64,000 nucleotides of DNA from Bacteroidota bacterium (GTDB lineage: Bacteria > Bacteroidota > Bacteroidia > AKYH767-A > 2013-40CM-41-45): NCBI GenBank assembly GCA_016720935.1, contig JADKJP010000002.1, positions 310,001 through 374,000 of the forward strand, in the 5' to 3' direction. The notes beneath the pieces are model-generated. The model had not been told where the DNA came from. It searched no databases and was given only the letters and a program-made list of their open reading frames with translations. This document shows positions 46,536 to 55,492 of the stretch, piece by piece (position 1 is the first letter of the stretch; each line of letters starts with the position of its first letter). Position numbers and translations under genes: made by a program.

Positions 46536-47210
46536 GTGCTTTCCTCAGTCAAACTCAGCAACATTCTCTTCCTCGACATCGAGACAGTTCCGCAGTATCC
46601 TGAATTTTCATTCGTAGAATCGCCATTCAGGGAATTGTGGGAGAAAAAATCCGCGCAATTAAAAGTGGAAGGGGAGACAGCGGAGACCTTGTATCCGAGA
46701 GCAGGAATTTACGCGGAGTTCGGGAAGATCGTCTGCATTTCCTGTGGCTTCTTTTTTTCTAATGATGATTTTCGTGTTGTGTCTTTTTCAGGGGAGAATG
46801 AAAAAGAAATTCTGCTGGAGTTTGCAAATATGGTGAACAGTTTCTGCAGCGGGATGGACAAACAATTATGCGCACACAATGGAAAAGAATTTGATTTTCC
46901 ATTTATAGCCCGACGGATGATCATCAATGGAATTAAACTTCCGCTCATTTTGAATACAGCCGGTAGAAAACCCTGGGAGGTCAATCATCTTGATACCATG
47001 GAGCTCTGGAAATTCGGTGATTATAAATCTTATACCAGTCTGGTTTTACTAGCTGCAACACTGGGCATTCCTACTCCCAAAGACGATATCGATGGCAGCC
47101 AGGTCTGGGAAGTATTCTGGAAAGAGAAAAATCTCGAACGCATCACCCGCTACTGCGAAAAAGACGTCCGCACCATCGGAGCAATCATGAAACGATACAA
47201 AGGTTTTTAA
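46536..47210 (+). CDS. DnaQ-like 3'-5' exonuclease (PolB-exonuclease-related)
   Basis: This 224-residue protein has the DEDD exonuclease motifs: ILFLDIETVPQYP (Exo I, Asp and Glu), LCAHNGKEFDFPFIARR (Exo II) and TRYCEKDVRTIGAIM (Exo III, Tyr-x3-Asp type). It lacks a polymerase domain and resembles the predicted stand-alone 3'-5' exonucleases related to the PolB proofreading domain. The start is GTG at 46536, directly after the heptamer tract; no other start precedes motif I except within the tract. Confidence 0.85.
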   Translation: MLSSVKLSNILFLDIETVPQYPEFSFVESPFRELWEKKSAQLKVEGETAETLYPRAGIYAEFGKIVCISCGFFFSNDDFRVVSFSGENEKEILLEFANMVNSFCSGMDKQLCAHNGKEFDFPFIARRMIINGIKLPLILNTAGRKPWEVNHLDTMELWKFGDYKSYTSLVLLAATLGIPTPKDDIDGSQVWEVFWKEKNLERITRYCEKDVRTIGAIMKRYKGF

Positions 47211-47230
47211 TTTTATTTCCAACAGCAATA

Positions 47231-47286
47231 CTTTGCGCCCTTTACTCCTCCCGGTAAAGGACTCGGACAAGTTTTGCGCGAAAAAG
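47231..47286. repeat. CTTTGCG-family repeat
   Basis: CTTTGCGCCCTTTACTCCTC to GCGCGAAAAAG has the CTTTGCG start and shares GGACAAGTTTTGCGCGAAAA with the copy at 54605-54690. It lies between the exonuclease gene and the ABC gene. Confidence 0.6.
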
Positions 47287-47402
47287 ATTTATCAAGAACC
47301 AATTCGCTAAGTACGATTGTCCAAGCCCCCCTGTTTACAACCCGCTTTTCTGAGGACATTGCCTCCTGTTTTCTTTTTTTATCTTCACACTTTCCCTTCT
47401 TC

Positions 47403-49172
47403 GTGCAACCCTTAATCGACATACGCAATCTCAGTACCCGTTTCTTCACAAGGGAAACAGAAATTACTGCTGTGAACAACATCAGCTTTTCTGTTCGCAA
47501 AGGAGAAACACTTGGTATTGTCGGTGAATCCGGTTCGGGGAAAACAGTATCTGCTTTATCTATCATGCGTTTAATTTCTGCACCCGGAAAAATCAGCGGT
47601 GGAGAGATTCATTACGAATCGAGAACAGGAAAGAAAGTCGATTTACTATCGCTTCCTGAAAATGAAATGCGTTCCTTTCGTGGCAATGAAATCGCCATGA
47701 TTTTCCAGGAGCCCATGACTTCCCTGAATCCGGTTTTGAGTTGTGGGTTCCAGGTTTCCGAAGCATTGATGCTCCACAAAAAACTTTCAGCGAAAGAAGC
47801 AAAAGAGCGAACACTCGCCTTGTTTGAAAAAGTACAACTCCGTGACGGCTCAAGAATTTTTGACGCCTTCCCGCATCAGTTGTCGGGCGGACAAAAGCAA
47901 AGGATCATGATCGCGATGGCCATGAGCTGCGATCCGCAGCTGCTCATCGCGGATGAACCGACAACATCTCTCGATGTCACCGTGCAGGCTGCGATTCTGA
48001 AATTGATGCGCGAACTGAAAGAAGAAAACAACACAAGCATGTTGTTCATCACACATGATCTCGGGGTGATCGCTGAAATTGCCGACAGAGTGATCGTGAT
48101 GTACAAAGGGAAAATTGTTGAAGAAGGAAATGTTTCGGATATATTTTTAAAACCTCAGCATCCTTATACCAAAGGTTTGCTTGCCTGTCGCCCACCGCTT
48201 GAAAAACGATTGCATGTCTTACCGACTATTGCTGATTTCATGCTGGAAAAAGAAGATGGTTCATTTGTCGAAATTCAAAAACCTGTCAGTATAAGTTCCG
48301 ATCATCTCATTGTTACAAAAGAAGAAACAGCCGCGAGACATGAATTGTTGTATAAACAAACTCCAGTGCTGCAGGTTAAAAATCTGAGAACATGGTTTCC
48401 TGTTCGCAAAGCTTTGTTTGCGGGAAAACAGGAATTTATAAAAGCTGTCGATGATGTGAGTTTTGATGTTTACCCCGGAGAAACACTGGGATTGGTAGGG
48501 GAGTCGGGCTGCGGGAAAACGACACTTGGCAGGAGTATACTTCGCCTGATTGAACCCACAGCCGGAGAAATCATTTTCAAAAATCAGAACTTTGGCGCGT
48601 TGGAAGGAAAGGCTTTGCGTGAAATGCGAAAGCACATTCAGATTATTTTTCAGGATCCTTATTCTTCACTCAATCCAGCGATGAAAATTGGTGATGCGAT
48701 CAAGGAACCGATGACGGTGCATCATTTGTACGCGAATGAAAAAGAGCGCAAGGAAAATGTTCTAGAGCTTTTGCAACGTGTACATCTCAAACCGGAGCAT
48801 TACAATCGTTATCCGCATGAATTTAGCGGAGGACAAAGACAAAGAATTTGCATCGCGAGAGCATTGGCAGTGAAACCTGAATTTATTATTTGCGATGAAT
48901 GTGTTTCCGCTCTGGATGTAAGCATTCAGGCACAGGTATTAAATCTTCTGAACGAATTGAAAAAAGATTTCGGATTCAGTTCCATTTTCATCTCGCATGA
49001 TCTCAGTGTCGTGAAATTCATGAGCGATCGCATGATGGTGATGAACAAAGGAAAGATAGAAGAGATGGGCGATCCGGATGAGATCTATGCTGCTCCCGCT
49101 TCCGCTTACACCCGCAAACTGATCGCGTCTATTCCTGCAGGCAACAGGCTTACATCGGGAATAAAAAACTGA
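47403..49172 (+). CDS. Fused two-domain oligopeptide-type ABC transporter ATPase
   Basis: The 589-residue protein consists of two ABC ATPase domains in one chain. Domain 1: GESGSGKT (near 41), LSGGQKQR (near 159), LLIADEPT (near 180). Domain 2: GESGCGKT (near 366), FSGGQRQR (near 475), FIICDECVS (near 495). The order and sequences fit a DppD-DppF or GsiA-type peptide importer ATPase. The permease and binding protein genes are not adjacent. The GTG at 47403 is preferred because it begins the conserved IDIRNLSTRFF; an in-frame start at 47274 lies in the CTTTGCG repeat and adds 43 residues of no family support. Confidence 0.85.
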   Translation: MQPLIDIRNLSTRFFTRETEITAVNNISFSVRKGETLGIVGESGSGKTVSALSIMRLISAPGKISGGEIHYESRTGKKVDLLSLPENEMRSFRGNEIAMIFQEPMTSLNPVLSCGFQVSEALMLHKKLSAKEAKERTLALFEKVQLRDGSRIFDAFPHQLSGGQKQRIMIAMAMSCDPQLLIADEPTTSLDVTVQAAILKLMRELKEENNTSMLFITHDLGVIAEIADRVIVMYKGKIVEEGNVSDIFLKPQHPYTKGLLACRPPLEKRLHVLPTIADFMLEKEDGSFVEIQKPVSISSDHLIVTKEETAARHELLYKQTPVLQVKNLRTWFPVRKALFAGKQEFIKAVDDVSFDVYPGETLGLVGESGCGKTTLGRSILRLIEPTAGEIIFKNQNFGALEGKALREMRKHIQIIFQDPYSSLNPAMKIGDAIKEPMTVHHLYANEKERKENVLELLQRVHLKPEHYNRYPHEFSGGQRQRICIARALAVKPEFIICDECVSALDVSIQAQVLNLLNELKKDFGFSSIFISHDLSVVKFMSDRMMVMNKGKIEEMGDPDEIYAAPASAYTRKLIASIPAGNRLTSGIKN

Positions 49173-49203
49173 ACTGAAAAATTTTCTGAAATCATAAACA
49201 GCA

Positions 49204-49995
49204 ATGCTCAAACTTTCTGAAATCTTGATCTATCCTGTAAAATCTCTTGGCGGAATTCGCATGGCCAGCGCGGAGGTCATGCCCAAAGGACTGAGATACG
49301 ATCGCCGTTGGATTCTCATTGATCATGAAAATAAATTTATGACACAGCGTGAGCATCCGCGAATGGCTTTGTTCAAAATGAGTCTCGATCAAAACAAATT
49401 GCAGATTCATTATTCCGGAGAAACTCTTGATTTGTTTCCCGATCTCGATCCGCAGGGAGAACCTGTGCAGACAATCGTCTGGAACGATCATGTCAGTGTG
49501 AATGAAGTCAGCCCCTCGCACAGCTCCTGGATTTCCGAACGTCTCGGTCATCCCTGCCGGCTCATGGCATTTCCGGAAAAGAATTCAAGACCCGTCGATA
49601 AGAAATACAGTCTCAACGATGATCATGTAAGTCTGGCTGATGGCTATCCTTTTCTCATCATTGGACAAGCTTCGCTTGACGATTTGAATTCACGCATGAA
49701 TGTTCCGGTACCGATGAATCGCTTCCGTCCGAATTTTGTTTTTACCGGAGGAAAAGCGTTTGAAGAAGATCAATGGAAGGAGTTTCATATCGGCGATGTA
49801 AAATTTACCGCGGTGAAACCCTGCGCCCGATGTGTACTCACCACCGTTGATCAGGAAACCGCTGAGAAAGGGAAAGAGCCCCTAAAAACCCTCGCAACTT
49901 TTCGTGAGCAAAACAACAACGTACTTTTTGGAATGAATCTCCTCGGTCCCGGAAGTGGTGTGGTAAAGGTTGGCGATGAGATAAGGATAGGATAA
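49204..49995 (+). CDS. MOSC-domain protein (mARC-like)
   Basis: The 263-residue protein has the N-terminal MOSC beta-barrel (about 1-115: LSEILIYPVKSLGGIRM, GLRYDRRWILID) and the C-terminal MOSC domain (about 125-263: RFRPNFVFTGG, FTAVKPCARCVLTTVD with conserved Cys residues, GSGVVKVGDEI). Family members bind molybdenum cofactor and include mARC amidoxime reductases. The substrate is unknown. It lies 31 bp after the ABC gene in the same direction, possibly cotranscribed. Confidence 0.85.
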   Translation: MLKLSEILIYPVKSLGGIRMASAEVMPKGLRYDRRWILIDHENKFMTQREHPRMALFKMSLDQNKLQIHYSGETLDLFPDLDPQGEPVQTIVWNDHVSVNEVSPSHSSWISERLGHPCRLMAFPEKNSRPVDKKYSLNDDHVSLADGYPFLIIGQASLDDLNSRMNVPVPMNRFRPNFVFTGGKAFEEDQWKEFHIGDVKFTAVKPCARCVLTTVDQETAEKGKEPLKTLATFREQNNNVLFGMNLLGPGSGVVKVGDEIRIG

Positions 49996-50239
49996 TTTTT
50001 TCTCGTGATGAGCACAAAGAATTTGTTTCATCTCTGTGATTAAAAAAATTTGGAACGAACCTTTCTCTCATCTTAATCTCGCCCTGCCTGTGCTCCGCTC
50101 GTCCCTCGCTGCGCCCAGGGTTAGATTGCGAAGTGGCGGGCAATTTAAATGTGAAAAATACTAAGGCTGTGTGCGGTGAAACCCACATCCCACAAGACCA
50201 ACATTCAGAGATTCTACGAAGCCTTGTGGAATATCCGAA

Positions 50240-50391
50240 ATCCCGAAGGGATGTAATTATTATAGATAGACAATTCTGCATATTTCAAGAAGCCCGAAGG
50301 GCTGACATGATTCGGGTGAACATATCAGCCCTTCGGGCTTTTTGATGGGAGGTATATGGTTTGATCTATAATAATTACATCCCTTCGGGAT
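50240..50391. repeat. Inverted pair ATCCCGAAGGGATGTAAT within the composite element
   Basis: 50240-50267 (ATCCCGAAGGGATGTAATTA onward) is an exact reverse complement of 50364-50391 over 28 bp. Each arm itself starts with the palindrome ATCCCGAAGGGAT. A third, single copy in the second direction is at 50415-50443. Elements of this shape are REP-like. Confidence 0.8.
50291..50339 (+). repeat. AGCCCGAAGGGCTGA inverted pair, terminator-like
   Basis: AGCCCGAAGGGCTGA (50291-50305) and TCAGCCCTTCGGGCT (50325-50339) form a perfect 15-bp stem with 19-nt loop, followed by five T. Nested inside the 50240-50391 pair. Confidence 0.75.
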
Positions 50392-50414
50392 TACTGGTGT
50401 TCATACGCGAGGCA

Positions 50415-50443
50415 GTTTTACAATCATTACATCCCTTCGGGAT
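50415..50443 (-). repeat. Third ATCCCGAAGGGATGTAAT copy
   Basis: TTTTACAATCATTACATCCC and the following TTCGGGAT is the same unit as at 50364-50391 with minor changes in the tail (GATTGTAAAA for ATTATAGAT). Confidence 0.7.
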
Positions 50444-50955
50444 TTTCGAGTCTTGGATGCCGGACATATCCCTGATCTTTTTATACAAATCTTATGCAGG
50501 TTCACGAAAATAATAGAAGAATAACCTGCATTAGAATTGGTTATGCCGTTTAACCAATTTCGAAAATGGAGGTATGAGCGGTATACAATGTTAATCAACA
50601 GTCAACTTTGGCCACAGACTTTCCGATAACCCGGACCTATACGCGTAATGAAGTACTGTGTGCTTCGGAATCCCCCGTCCCACAGGTCATCGTTCAAAGA
50701 CTCCACCAAGAGAGGGGTGTATTTTTTGCCTTTTGCCTTTAACTTGAATATCGCCAATCACCATCAAACACAAAATTCGTTTGAAAGAAGAAAATTATTT
50801 AGTGACGAACAACTCAGCAATCTAACCCTGGGCGCAGCGAGGAACGAGCGAAGCACGGGAAAGGCGATGGTGAGAAGTCAGAATGTGTCGTTTCAAATTT
50901 ATAAATAATCACACAAAGATTGAGAAGAAAAACCTATACGCCTTTGCACGAAAAT

Positions 50956-51687
50956 TTACCTGCTGAAAAGATTATACTTCAAAATACAGTAAATCGCCCT
51001 GAACCCGTCTTTCCATCCGATTTTTTTTCCTTCCAGATAAGTACGGCCGTAATAAGAAATTCCCACCTCATAAATCCGGATACCTTTTACACGCGACATT
51101 TTCGCGGTGACCTCCGGCTCAAAACCAAAACGATTTTCTTTCAGCTTGATATTCTTGATAATTTCCGAACGGAACATCTTGTAACAGGTTTCCATATCGG
51201 TCAGATTGAGATTGGTAAAAGCGTTCGAGAGTGTCGTCAGAAATTTATTTCCGATGCTGTGCCAGAAAAATAAGATACGATGTGGCTTGCCTCCCATAAA
51301 TCGTGAACCGTATACTACATCCGCATTCCCCTCGAGCATGGGTTTGAGCAAAAGATTGTATTCGTTCGGATCGTATTCCAGATCCGCGTCCTGAATAATC
51401 ACACAATCGCCCTGTGCCAGTTCAATTCCCTTGTGAATAGCAGCGCCCTTTCCTTTGTTTACTTCCTGATTGTGCAGACGAATATTTGTTTGTCCATGCT
51501 TGCTGATAAAAGATTCTATAGCGCCTTTTGTATCATCGGTCGAGCAATCGTTCACAATAATGATCTCTTTGTTAAGACCGTTGATCAGTGTTACCGCACA
51601 AACACGCTCCAGGATCAGGTGAATGGTTTTCGCCTCATTGTATGCCGGAATGATGATGGAAAGAGTTTTTATAGGTGTTGCGTTCAT
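50956..51687 (-). CDS. Family 2 glycosyltransferase (dolichyl-phosphate-mannose-synthase-like)
   Basis: The 243-residue GT-A protein has SIIIPAYNEAKTIHLILERV at the N-terminus, VNDCSTDDTKGAIESF, GKGAAIHKGIELAQGDCVIIQDADLEYDP (DxD-like DAD) and GSRFMGGKPHR. No C-terminal membrane segment. The sequence fits the DPM1/DPG-synthase branch that transfers sugar from NDP to a polyprenyl phosphate. The adjacent multi-membrane protein gene, 16 bp away, may encode the transferase using that donor; this is inferred. Confidence 0.85.
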   Translation of the reverse strand: MNATPIKTLSIIIPAYNEAKTIHLILERVCAVTLINGLNKEIIIVNDCSTDDTKGAIESFISKHGQTNIRLHNQEVNKGKGAAIHKGIELAQGDCVIIQDADLEYDPNEYNLLLKPMLEGNADVVYGSRFMGGKPHRILFFWHSIGNKFLTTLSNAFTNLNLTDMETCYKMFRSEIIKNIKLKENRFGFEPEVTAKMSRVKGIRIYEVGISYYGRTYLEGKKIGWKDGFRAIYCILKYNLFSR

Positions 51688-51703
51688 GAGAAGGGATCAG
51701 TTT

Positions 51704-53593
51704 TTACTTTGGATCGTAGACTTCGATTTGAAAATCATCAATATAAACAGGAGCTTCAGTGCCACGATACCAGACATAGATTTCGAAATATTCTTTTTCG
51801 TTGTAAGGAAAAGGAGTCATGTATTCCGCGGTGATTTTATTCCATTGGCCCGGAATATATGGTCTCTTTTCAAAATCAAATCCTCTGTATTTGAGGTTGT
51901 ATTTTTTATGCGGCATGTTGATGACTATGGACGCAGGATCTTTTTGAATATCTCCGGTGGAAAAGTAGTATAGTGAAACACGGAGCCATACATGATCCTT
52001 ATCTTCCTTCACGAGTTTGTAATACGGAATTTTATACTTCGGAGAAAAACGATATACGGAATCAAGTTTGAAGGAACGGATCCCGCTGTGATGATAAACC
52101 GAAGAAAACATTTTTTCCGTTACAGCAGGGACAACAGGATTGTCAAAATTATAATACGCGAGACGATACGAAGTGTATGCGGTATCATTCAGAAATTTAT
52201 CTTCGGCTTCGAACGAACGTTGAATCTCCATTAGTTTTTTATCCTCATCACTCACTTTCGTTTTCAGAAAAATCTTTTTGTAGTATTTATACGTCATCCG
52301 ATCATCCGGAATGATCCAGTTCAGGAATTGCCAGGTTTGAAAAAGGTTGAGAAATACAAAAAAGGAAATGGATAAAAATGTAATGCCTTTCAGCCAGAGT
52401 TTTCTGGCTCTTATTTCGTTTAAGAGATAACCCAATGGCAATGCCATCACTGCGTAGGATTCTGAAAAATAACGCATACCAAAACTTCCGCCATTCCACC
52501 AGGCCGCCCAGCTGGCGAGTAAATAAAAATTCAACAATGCATACAACACAATCGCCGGCTGAAGTTGTTTGTTGTATTTACGCATACGCACCAGCGCGAT
52601 GATGGTGAAGATCAACACCGGTGTATAAATCAGGAGACTTTTCTTAAAGCTGAACAGAACATTCAGAATGTGGGGTTTCAGAAAATCAAAACCTTCCGTA
52701 CGCTGGTAGCTGAAAAAAATCGGAGAGCCCGTAACTTTTGCCCAATAGATAAACTGAGGGATGAATACCAAAATGCCACAACCAAGCAACAACCACACAT
52801 GTGACAAGTGATTTTTTATCAGTTGTATTTTCGCTTTTAGAGATTCCTTGTCATAAACGTTCCAGAACAATGGCAGGAGCAGACAAACAATTTCCGAAGG
52901 CCGGGAAAGTATCATCCATCCCATCACCAGTCCACCTGCAATGAGGTATTTCTTTTTCGGACCATCGTGCCATTTGATGATGCAGTACAGTAACACGCTG
53001 TAAGCGCTGAACAGCATAGCATGTGGCTGAAGATAATTGTTGACTGCTTCGCTGTAATAATTCGTTCCGAAAGCGGTGATCAATAACACAGCTGTAGTGA
53101 CAGTGTCGGACAAATAACGCAGCAGTACTTTTCGGAGAAAAAACCATCCGAGTAGAATGTAAATGTGTACACCTCTTCCGATGAAGAACTGATACGGAAA
53201 TGAGAAACCATCCTGAGGGTAATTGTGACTCGCCGCGTAAGAATTCGCCATGAAAAAGAATGGCGCGTATGCATAAGCGAATCCACAAGTATAATTTAGT
53301 ACATAGTTGCCGTTTTCCAGCTGAAATGCCTGGTAAAAAGTAGGCGATGGTTTGTATTTGCTGTAAAGCGTATCAATGGTCGCTTTGTTCCTGATTCCCG
53401 GATCATTGTAAATAAATGTCATCGGTAAATACAGGTAATAAGAAGTTACATCAAAGGTGAGTTCTTCTTTGTAATAACTGTATTTTAAACGTGGGAGAGT
53501 ATAGTGTCCATATGCAATACCGGCAATCACAATAAACACCGCCACCAGGGAACGCCAGGGGAATTTTGATGTCGGGGATTTGAGATCGTTCAT
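51704..53593 (-). CDS. Multi-spanning GT-C-like membrane protein, paralog A
   Basis: The 629-residue protein has a cytoplasmic start, about ten membrane segments between 15 and 440, and a soluble C-terminus. The first loop carries the acidic start FDVTSYYLYLPMTFIYND typical of GT-C glycosyltransferases (Asp in loop 1). The C-terminal 170 residues have a beta-sandwich-like end (APVYIDDFQIEVYDPK). The same layout recurs in the gene at 58725-60560 (DVVSYYGYLPAFFIYHD). It probably transfers a sugar from a lipid donor at the periplasmic face; donor and acceptor are unknown. It lies between two GT2 genes. Confidence 0.75.
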   Translation of the reverse strand: MNDLKSPTSKFPWRSLVAVFIVIAGIAYGHYTLPRLKYSYYKEELTFDVTSYYLYLPMTFIYNDPGIRNKATIDTLYSKYKPSPTFYQAFQLENGNYVLNYTCGFAYAYAPFFFMANSYAASHNYPQDGFSFPYQFFIGRGVHIYILLGWFFLRKVLLRYLSDTVTTAVLLITAFGTNYYSEAVNNYLQPHAMLFSAYSVLLYCIIKWHDGPKKKYLIAGGLVMGWMILSRPSEIVCLLLPLFWNVYDKESLKAKIQLIKNHLSHVWLLLGCGILVFIPQFIYWAKVTGSPIFFSYQRTEGFDFLKPHILNVLFSFKKSLLIYTPVLIFTIIALVRMRKYNKQLQPAIVLYALLNFYLLASWAAWWNGGSFGMRYFSESYAVMALPLGYLLNEIRARKLWLKGITFLSISFFVFLNLFQTWQFLNWIIPDDRMTYKYYKKIFLKTKVSDEDKKLMEIQRSFEAEDKFLNDTAYTSYRLAYYNFDNPVVPAVTEKMFSSVYHHSGIRSFKLDSVYRFSPKYKIPYYKLVKEDKDHVWLRVSLYYFSTGDIQKDPASIVINMPHKKYNLKYRGFDFEKRPYIPGQWNKITAEYMTPFPYNEKEYFEIYVWYRGTEAPVYIDDFQIEVYDPK

Positions 53594-53607
53594 ATTGCCG
53601 GAAAACT

Positions 53608-54555
53608 TTAGTCTTTTTCCTGATCTGGTTCGGGAAGATTGGTTTCGCGCAGAATGTAAAGCGGTCTGTTTCGGATATTGGAACTCATCCTACTGATGTA
53701 TTCTCCGATGATTCCGATGCTGATGAGTTGTACGCCACCAATAAAAAGAACGGCAAGCATGAGTGATGCCCAACCGGGAACATAATTTTTTGTCACCAGT
53801 CGCTCGTACAAGGCGTAGATGATTAACAGAAACGCGATTCCCGAAACGACGAAACCGGTAATGGTCGCGAAACGCAAAGGTAGATTGGAAAATGATGTGA
53901 TTCCATCCAGCGCGAAACGCAGCATTTTTTTGTAGGTGTATCCTGATGCTCCGGCATGGCGTTCGTCGCGATCGTATTCGATGTAAGTCTGACGAAAGCC
54001 TATCCAGGAAATTTGTCCGCGAAGAAATTTTTGTTGCTCCGGCATTTTCTTCAAGACATCAATAACTTTTCTGTCGATGATACGAAAGTCGCCGGTGTCA
54101 ACAGGAATATTGATTGAGGTAATGCGTTTGAGTGTGCGGTAAAAAAGTTTCGCTGTGAATTTTTTCAAAAAACTTTCTCCTTCGCGTGAGCGGCGTTTGG
54201 CGTAAACAACTTCGTAGCCTTCTTTCCATTTGCTCACCAAGTTCGCGATGAGTTCGGGAGGATCCTGTAAATCCGCATCGATGATCACCGCTGATTTTCC
54301 TGTGCAATAATCCAATCCGGCAGCAACAGCAACCTGGTGGCCAAAGTTTCTGGAAAAATCCAGATAGTGAACATCTGAATTTGTTTTTGCAAGACCTTTA
54401 ATCAGGTCAATGGAATTATCCCGACTGCCGTCGTTGACAAAAACATATTCAACATTCATGTTCATGTCTCTGACGACATTGCTGAGTCGTTCAAACAGAA
54501 CCTGAATATTTCCGGCTTCGTTATAAATCGGAATGATGATGGAAAGGTCTTTCAT
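53608..54555 (-). CDS. GtrB-like membrane-bound family 2 glycosyltransferase
   Basis: The 315-residue protein has a GT-A domain (SIIIPIYNEAGNIQVLFERL, FVNDGSRDNSIDLI, VIIDADLQDPPELI with DAD) and two C-terminal membrane segments (TGFVVSGIAFLLIIYALYERL and LMLAVLFIGGVQLISIGIIGEY). It matches polyisoprenyl-phosphate glycosyltransferases such as GtrB and ArnC-like enzymes that make polyprenyl-phosphate sugars. It is 14 bp upstream of the membrane protein gene and probably cotranscribed. Confidence 0.9.
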   Translation of the reverse strand: MKDLSIIIPIYNEAGNIQVLFERLSNVVRDMNMNVEYVFVNDGSRDNSIDLIKGLAKTNSDVHYLDFSRNFGHQVAVAAGLDYCTGKSAVIIDADLQDPPELIANLVSKWKEGYEVVYAKRRSREGESFLKKFTAKLFYRTLKRITSINIPVDTGDFRIIDRKVIDVLKKMPEQQKFLRGQISWIGFRQTYIEYDRDERHAGASGYTYKKMLRFALDGITSFSNLPLRFATITGFVVSGIAFLLIIYALYERLVTKNYVPGWASLMLAVLFIGGVQLISIGIIGEYISRMSSNIRNRPLYILRETNLPEPDQEKD

Positions 54556-54604
54556 GATGGCAATAAGCCGTGAAAATAGGAAAAAGTCTCCGCAGCGCCG
54601 TTCT

Positions 54605-54690
54605 CTTTACGCTCTTTGCTGTTAAACTTTGCACTCTTTGTCGTTAAACTTTGCGTCTCCTGTGATGGACCGGGACAAGTTTTGCGCGAA
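54605..54690. repeat. CTTTGCG-family repeat, 22-bp period
   Basis: CTTTACGCTCTTTGCTGTTA, CTTTGCACTCTTTGTCGTTA and CTTTGCGTCTCCTGTGATGG follow each other at 54605, 54627 and 54649, then GGACAAGTTTTGCGCGAAAA as at 47231-47286. It lies at the 3' end of scoB and before the GT2 gene. Confidence 0.7.
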
Positions 54691-54692
54691 AA

Positions 54693-55355
54693 CTACCCGA
54701 TATTCATCTCCGGAATTTCTCCTTCGACAATCAGTTTCCCGGCCGTCGCTTTAATAATTTCCTCTACAGTCACCCCCGGAGCCCGCTCCAGCAGGCGAAA
54801 ACCACCTTCCGGCAGGACATCCAGCACGGCGAGTTCGGTCACAATCTTTTTCACACATCTGGTGCCCGTGAGTGGCAGGGAACAGGCCGGAAGAAGTTTT
54901 GATTCCCCGGCTTTGTTAACATGCTGCATGGCCACGATGATATTTTTCGCCGAAGCAACAAGGTCCATGGCTCCGCCCATACCTTTTACCATTTTGCCCG
55001 GAATTTTCCAGTTGGCGATGTCACCGTTTTCACTCACTTCCATCGCACCAAGGATGGTGAGATCCACTTTTCCGGCGCGAATCATCCCGAAACTCATCGC
55101 GGAATCAAAAAAAGCCGAACCGGGAACTGTGGTGATGGTTTGCTTTCCGGCATTGATCAGATCCGGATCTTCTTCACCTTCAAAGGGAAAGGGTCCCATG
55201 CCGAGCAATCCGTTTTCAGACTGTAAAACAACATTTACACCTTCCGGAAGGAAGTTAGCGACGAGTGTAGGAATCCCGATTCCGAGATTTACATAAGATC
55301 CGTCTTTCACTTCTTTCGCGATACGCTTGGCAATTCCGTTTTTATCGAGTGGCAT
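54693..55355 (-). CDS. scoB: 3-oxoacid CoA-transferase subunit B
   Basis: The 220-residue protein has MPLDKNGIAKRIAKEVKDGS at the N-terminus, NLGIGIPTLVANFLPEG, the catalytic SENGLLGMGP (Glu about 47), and GGAMDLVASAKNIIVAMQHV. It is the beta subunit of succinyl-CoA:3-ketoacid (or acetoacetate) CoA-transferase. The ATG at 55355 is used; an in-frame start 17 codons upstream adds residues without family support. Its partner scoA is at 63112-63810, more than 7 kb away, which is unusual because the two are normally adjacent. Confidence 0.9.
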   Translation of the reverse strand: MPLDKNGIAKRIAKEVKDGSYVNLGIGIPTLVANFLPEGVNVVLQSENGLLGMGPFPFEGEEDPDLINAGKQTITTVPGSAFFDSAMSFGMIRAGKVDLTILGAMEVSENGDIANWKIPGKMVKGMGGAMDLVASAKNIIVAMQHVNKAGESKLLPACSLPLTGTRCVKKIVTELAVLDVLPEGGFRLLERAPGVTVEEIIKATAGKLIVEGEIPEMNIG

Positions 55356-55492
55356 GATCTGGTTTTTATTCTGGAGCATCAAAATTATAACAATCGCAGT
55401 TTCCAAAGGCAGAAATTCGAAAAAATCGGCTAATTTTTCCGCTTTAGGTATTTCGCTCTTCCCTTAATATCTTCACCGCCGGAAAGCAGCCG

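Larger units (their letters stand above)
50076..50869. repeat. 794-bp composite palindromic element without genes
   Basis: The ends are long inverted repeats: 50076-50129 (CTGTGCTCCGCTCGTCCCTC inside, ending GGGTTAGATTGC) and 50817-50869 (GCAATCTAACCCTGGGCGC onward), about 53 bp with some six mismatches. Inside lie the smaller palindromes at 50240-50443 and a diverged direct repeat (50176-50219 and 50664-50706, CCCACATCCCACAAGACC compared with CCCCCGTCCCACAGGTC). No intact gene or transposase is seen in 49996-50955. Confidence 0.75.

Noticed and set aside
50133..50345. Small open frame across the composite element
   Set aside because: It translates repeat sequence (such as KSRRDVIIIDRQ) and has no independent support. 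Frames of this type recur wherever these repeats occur.
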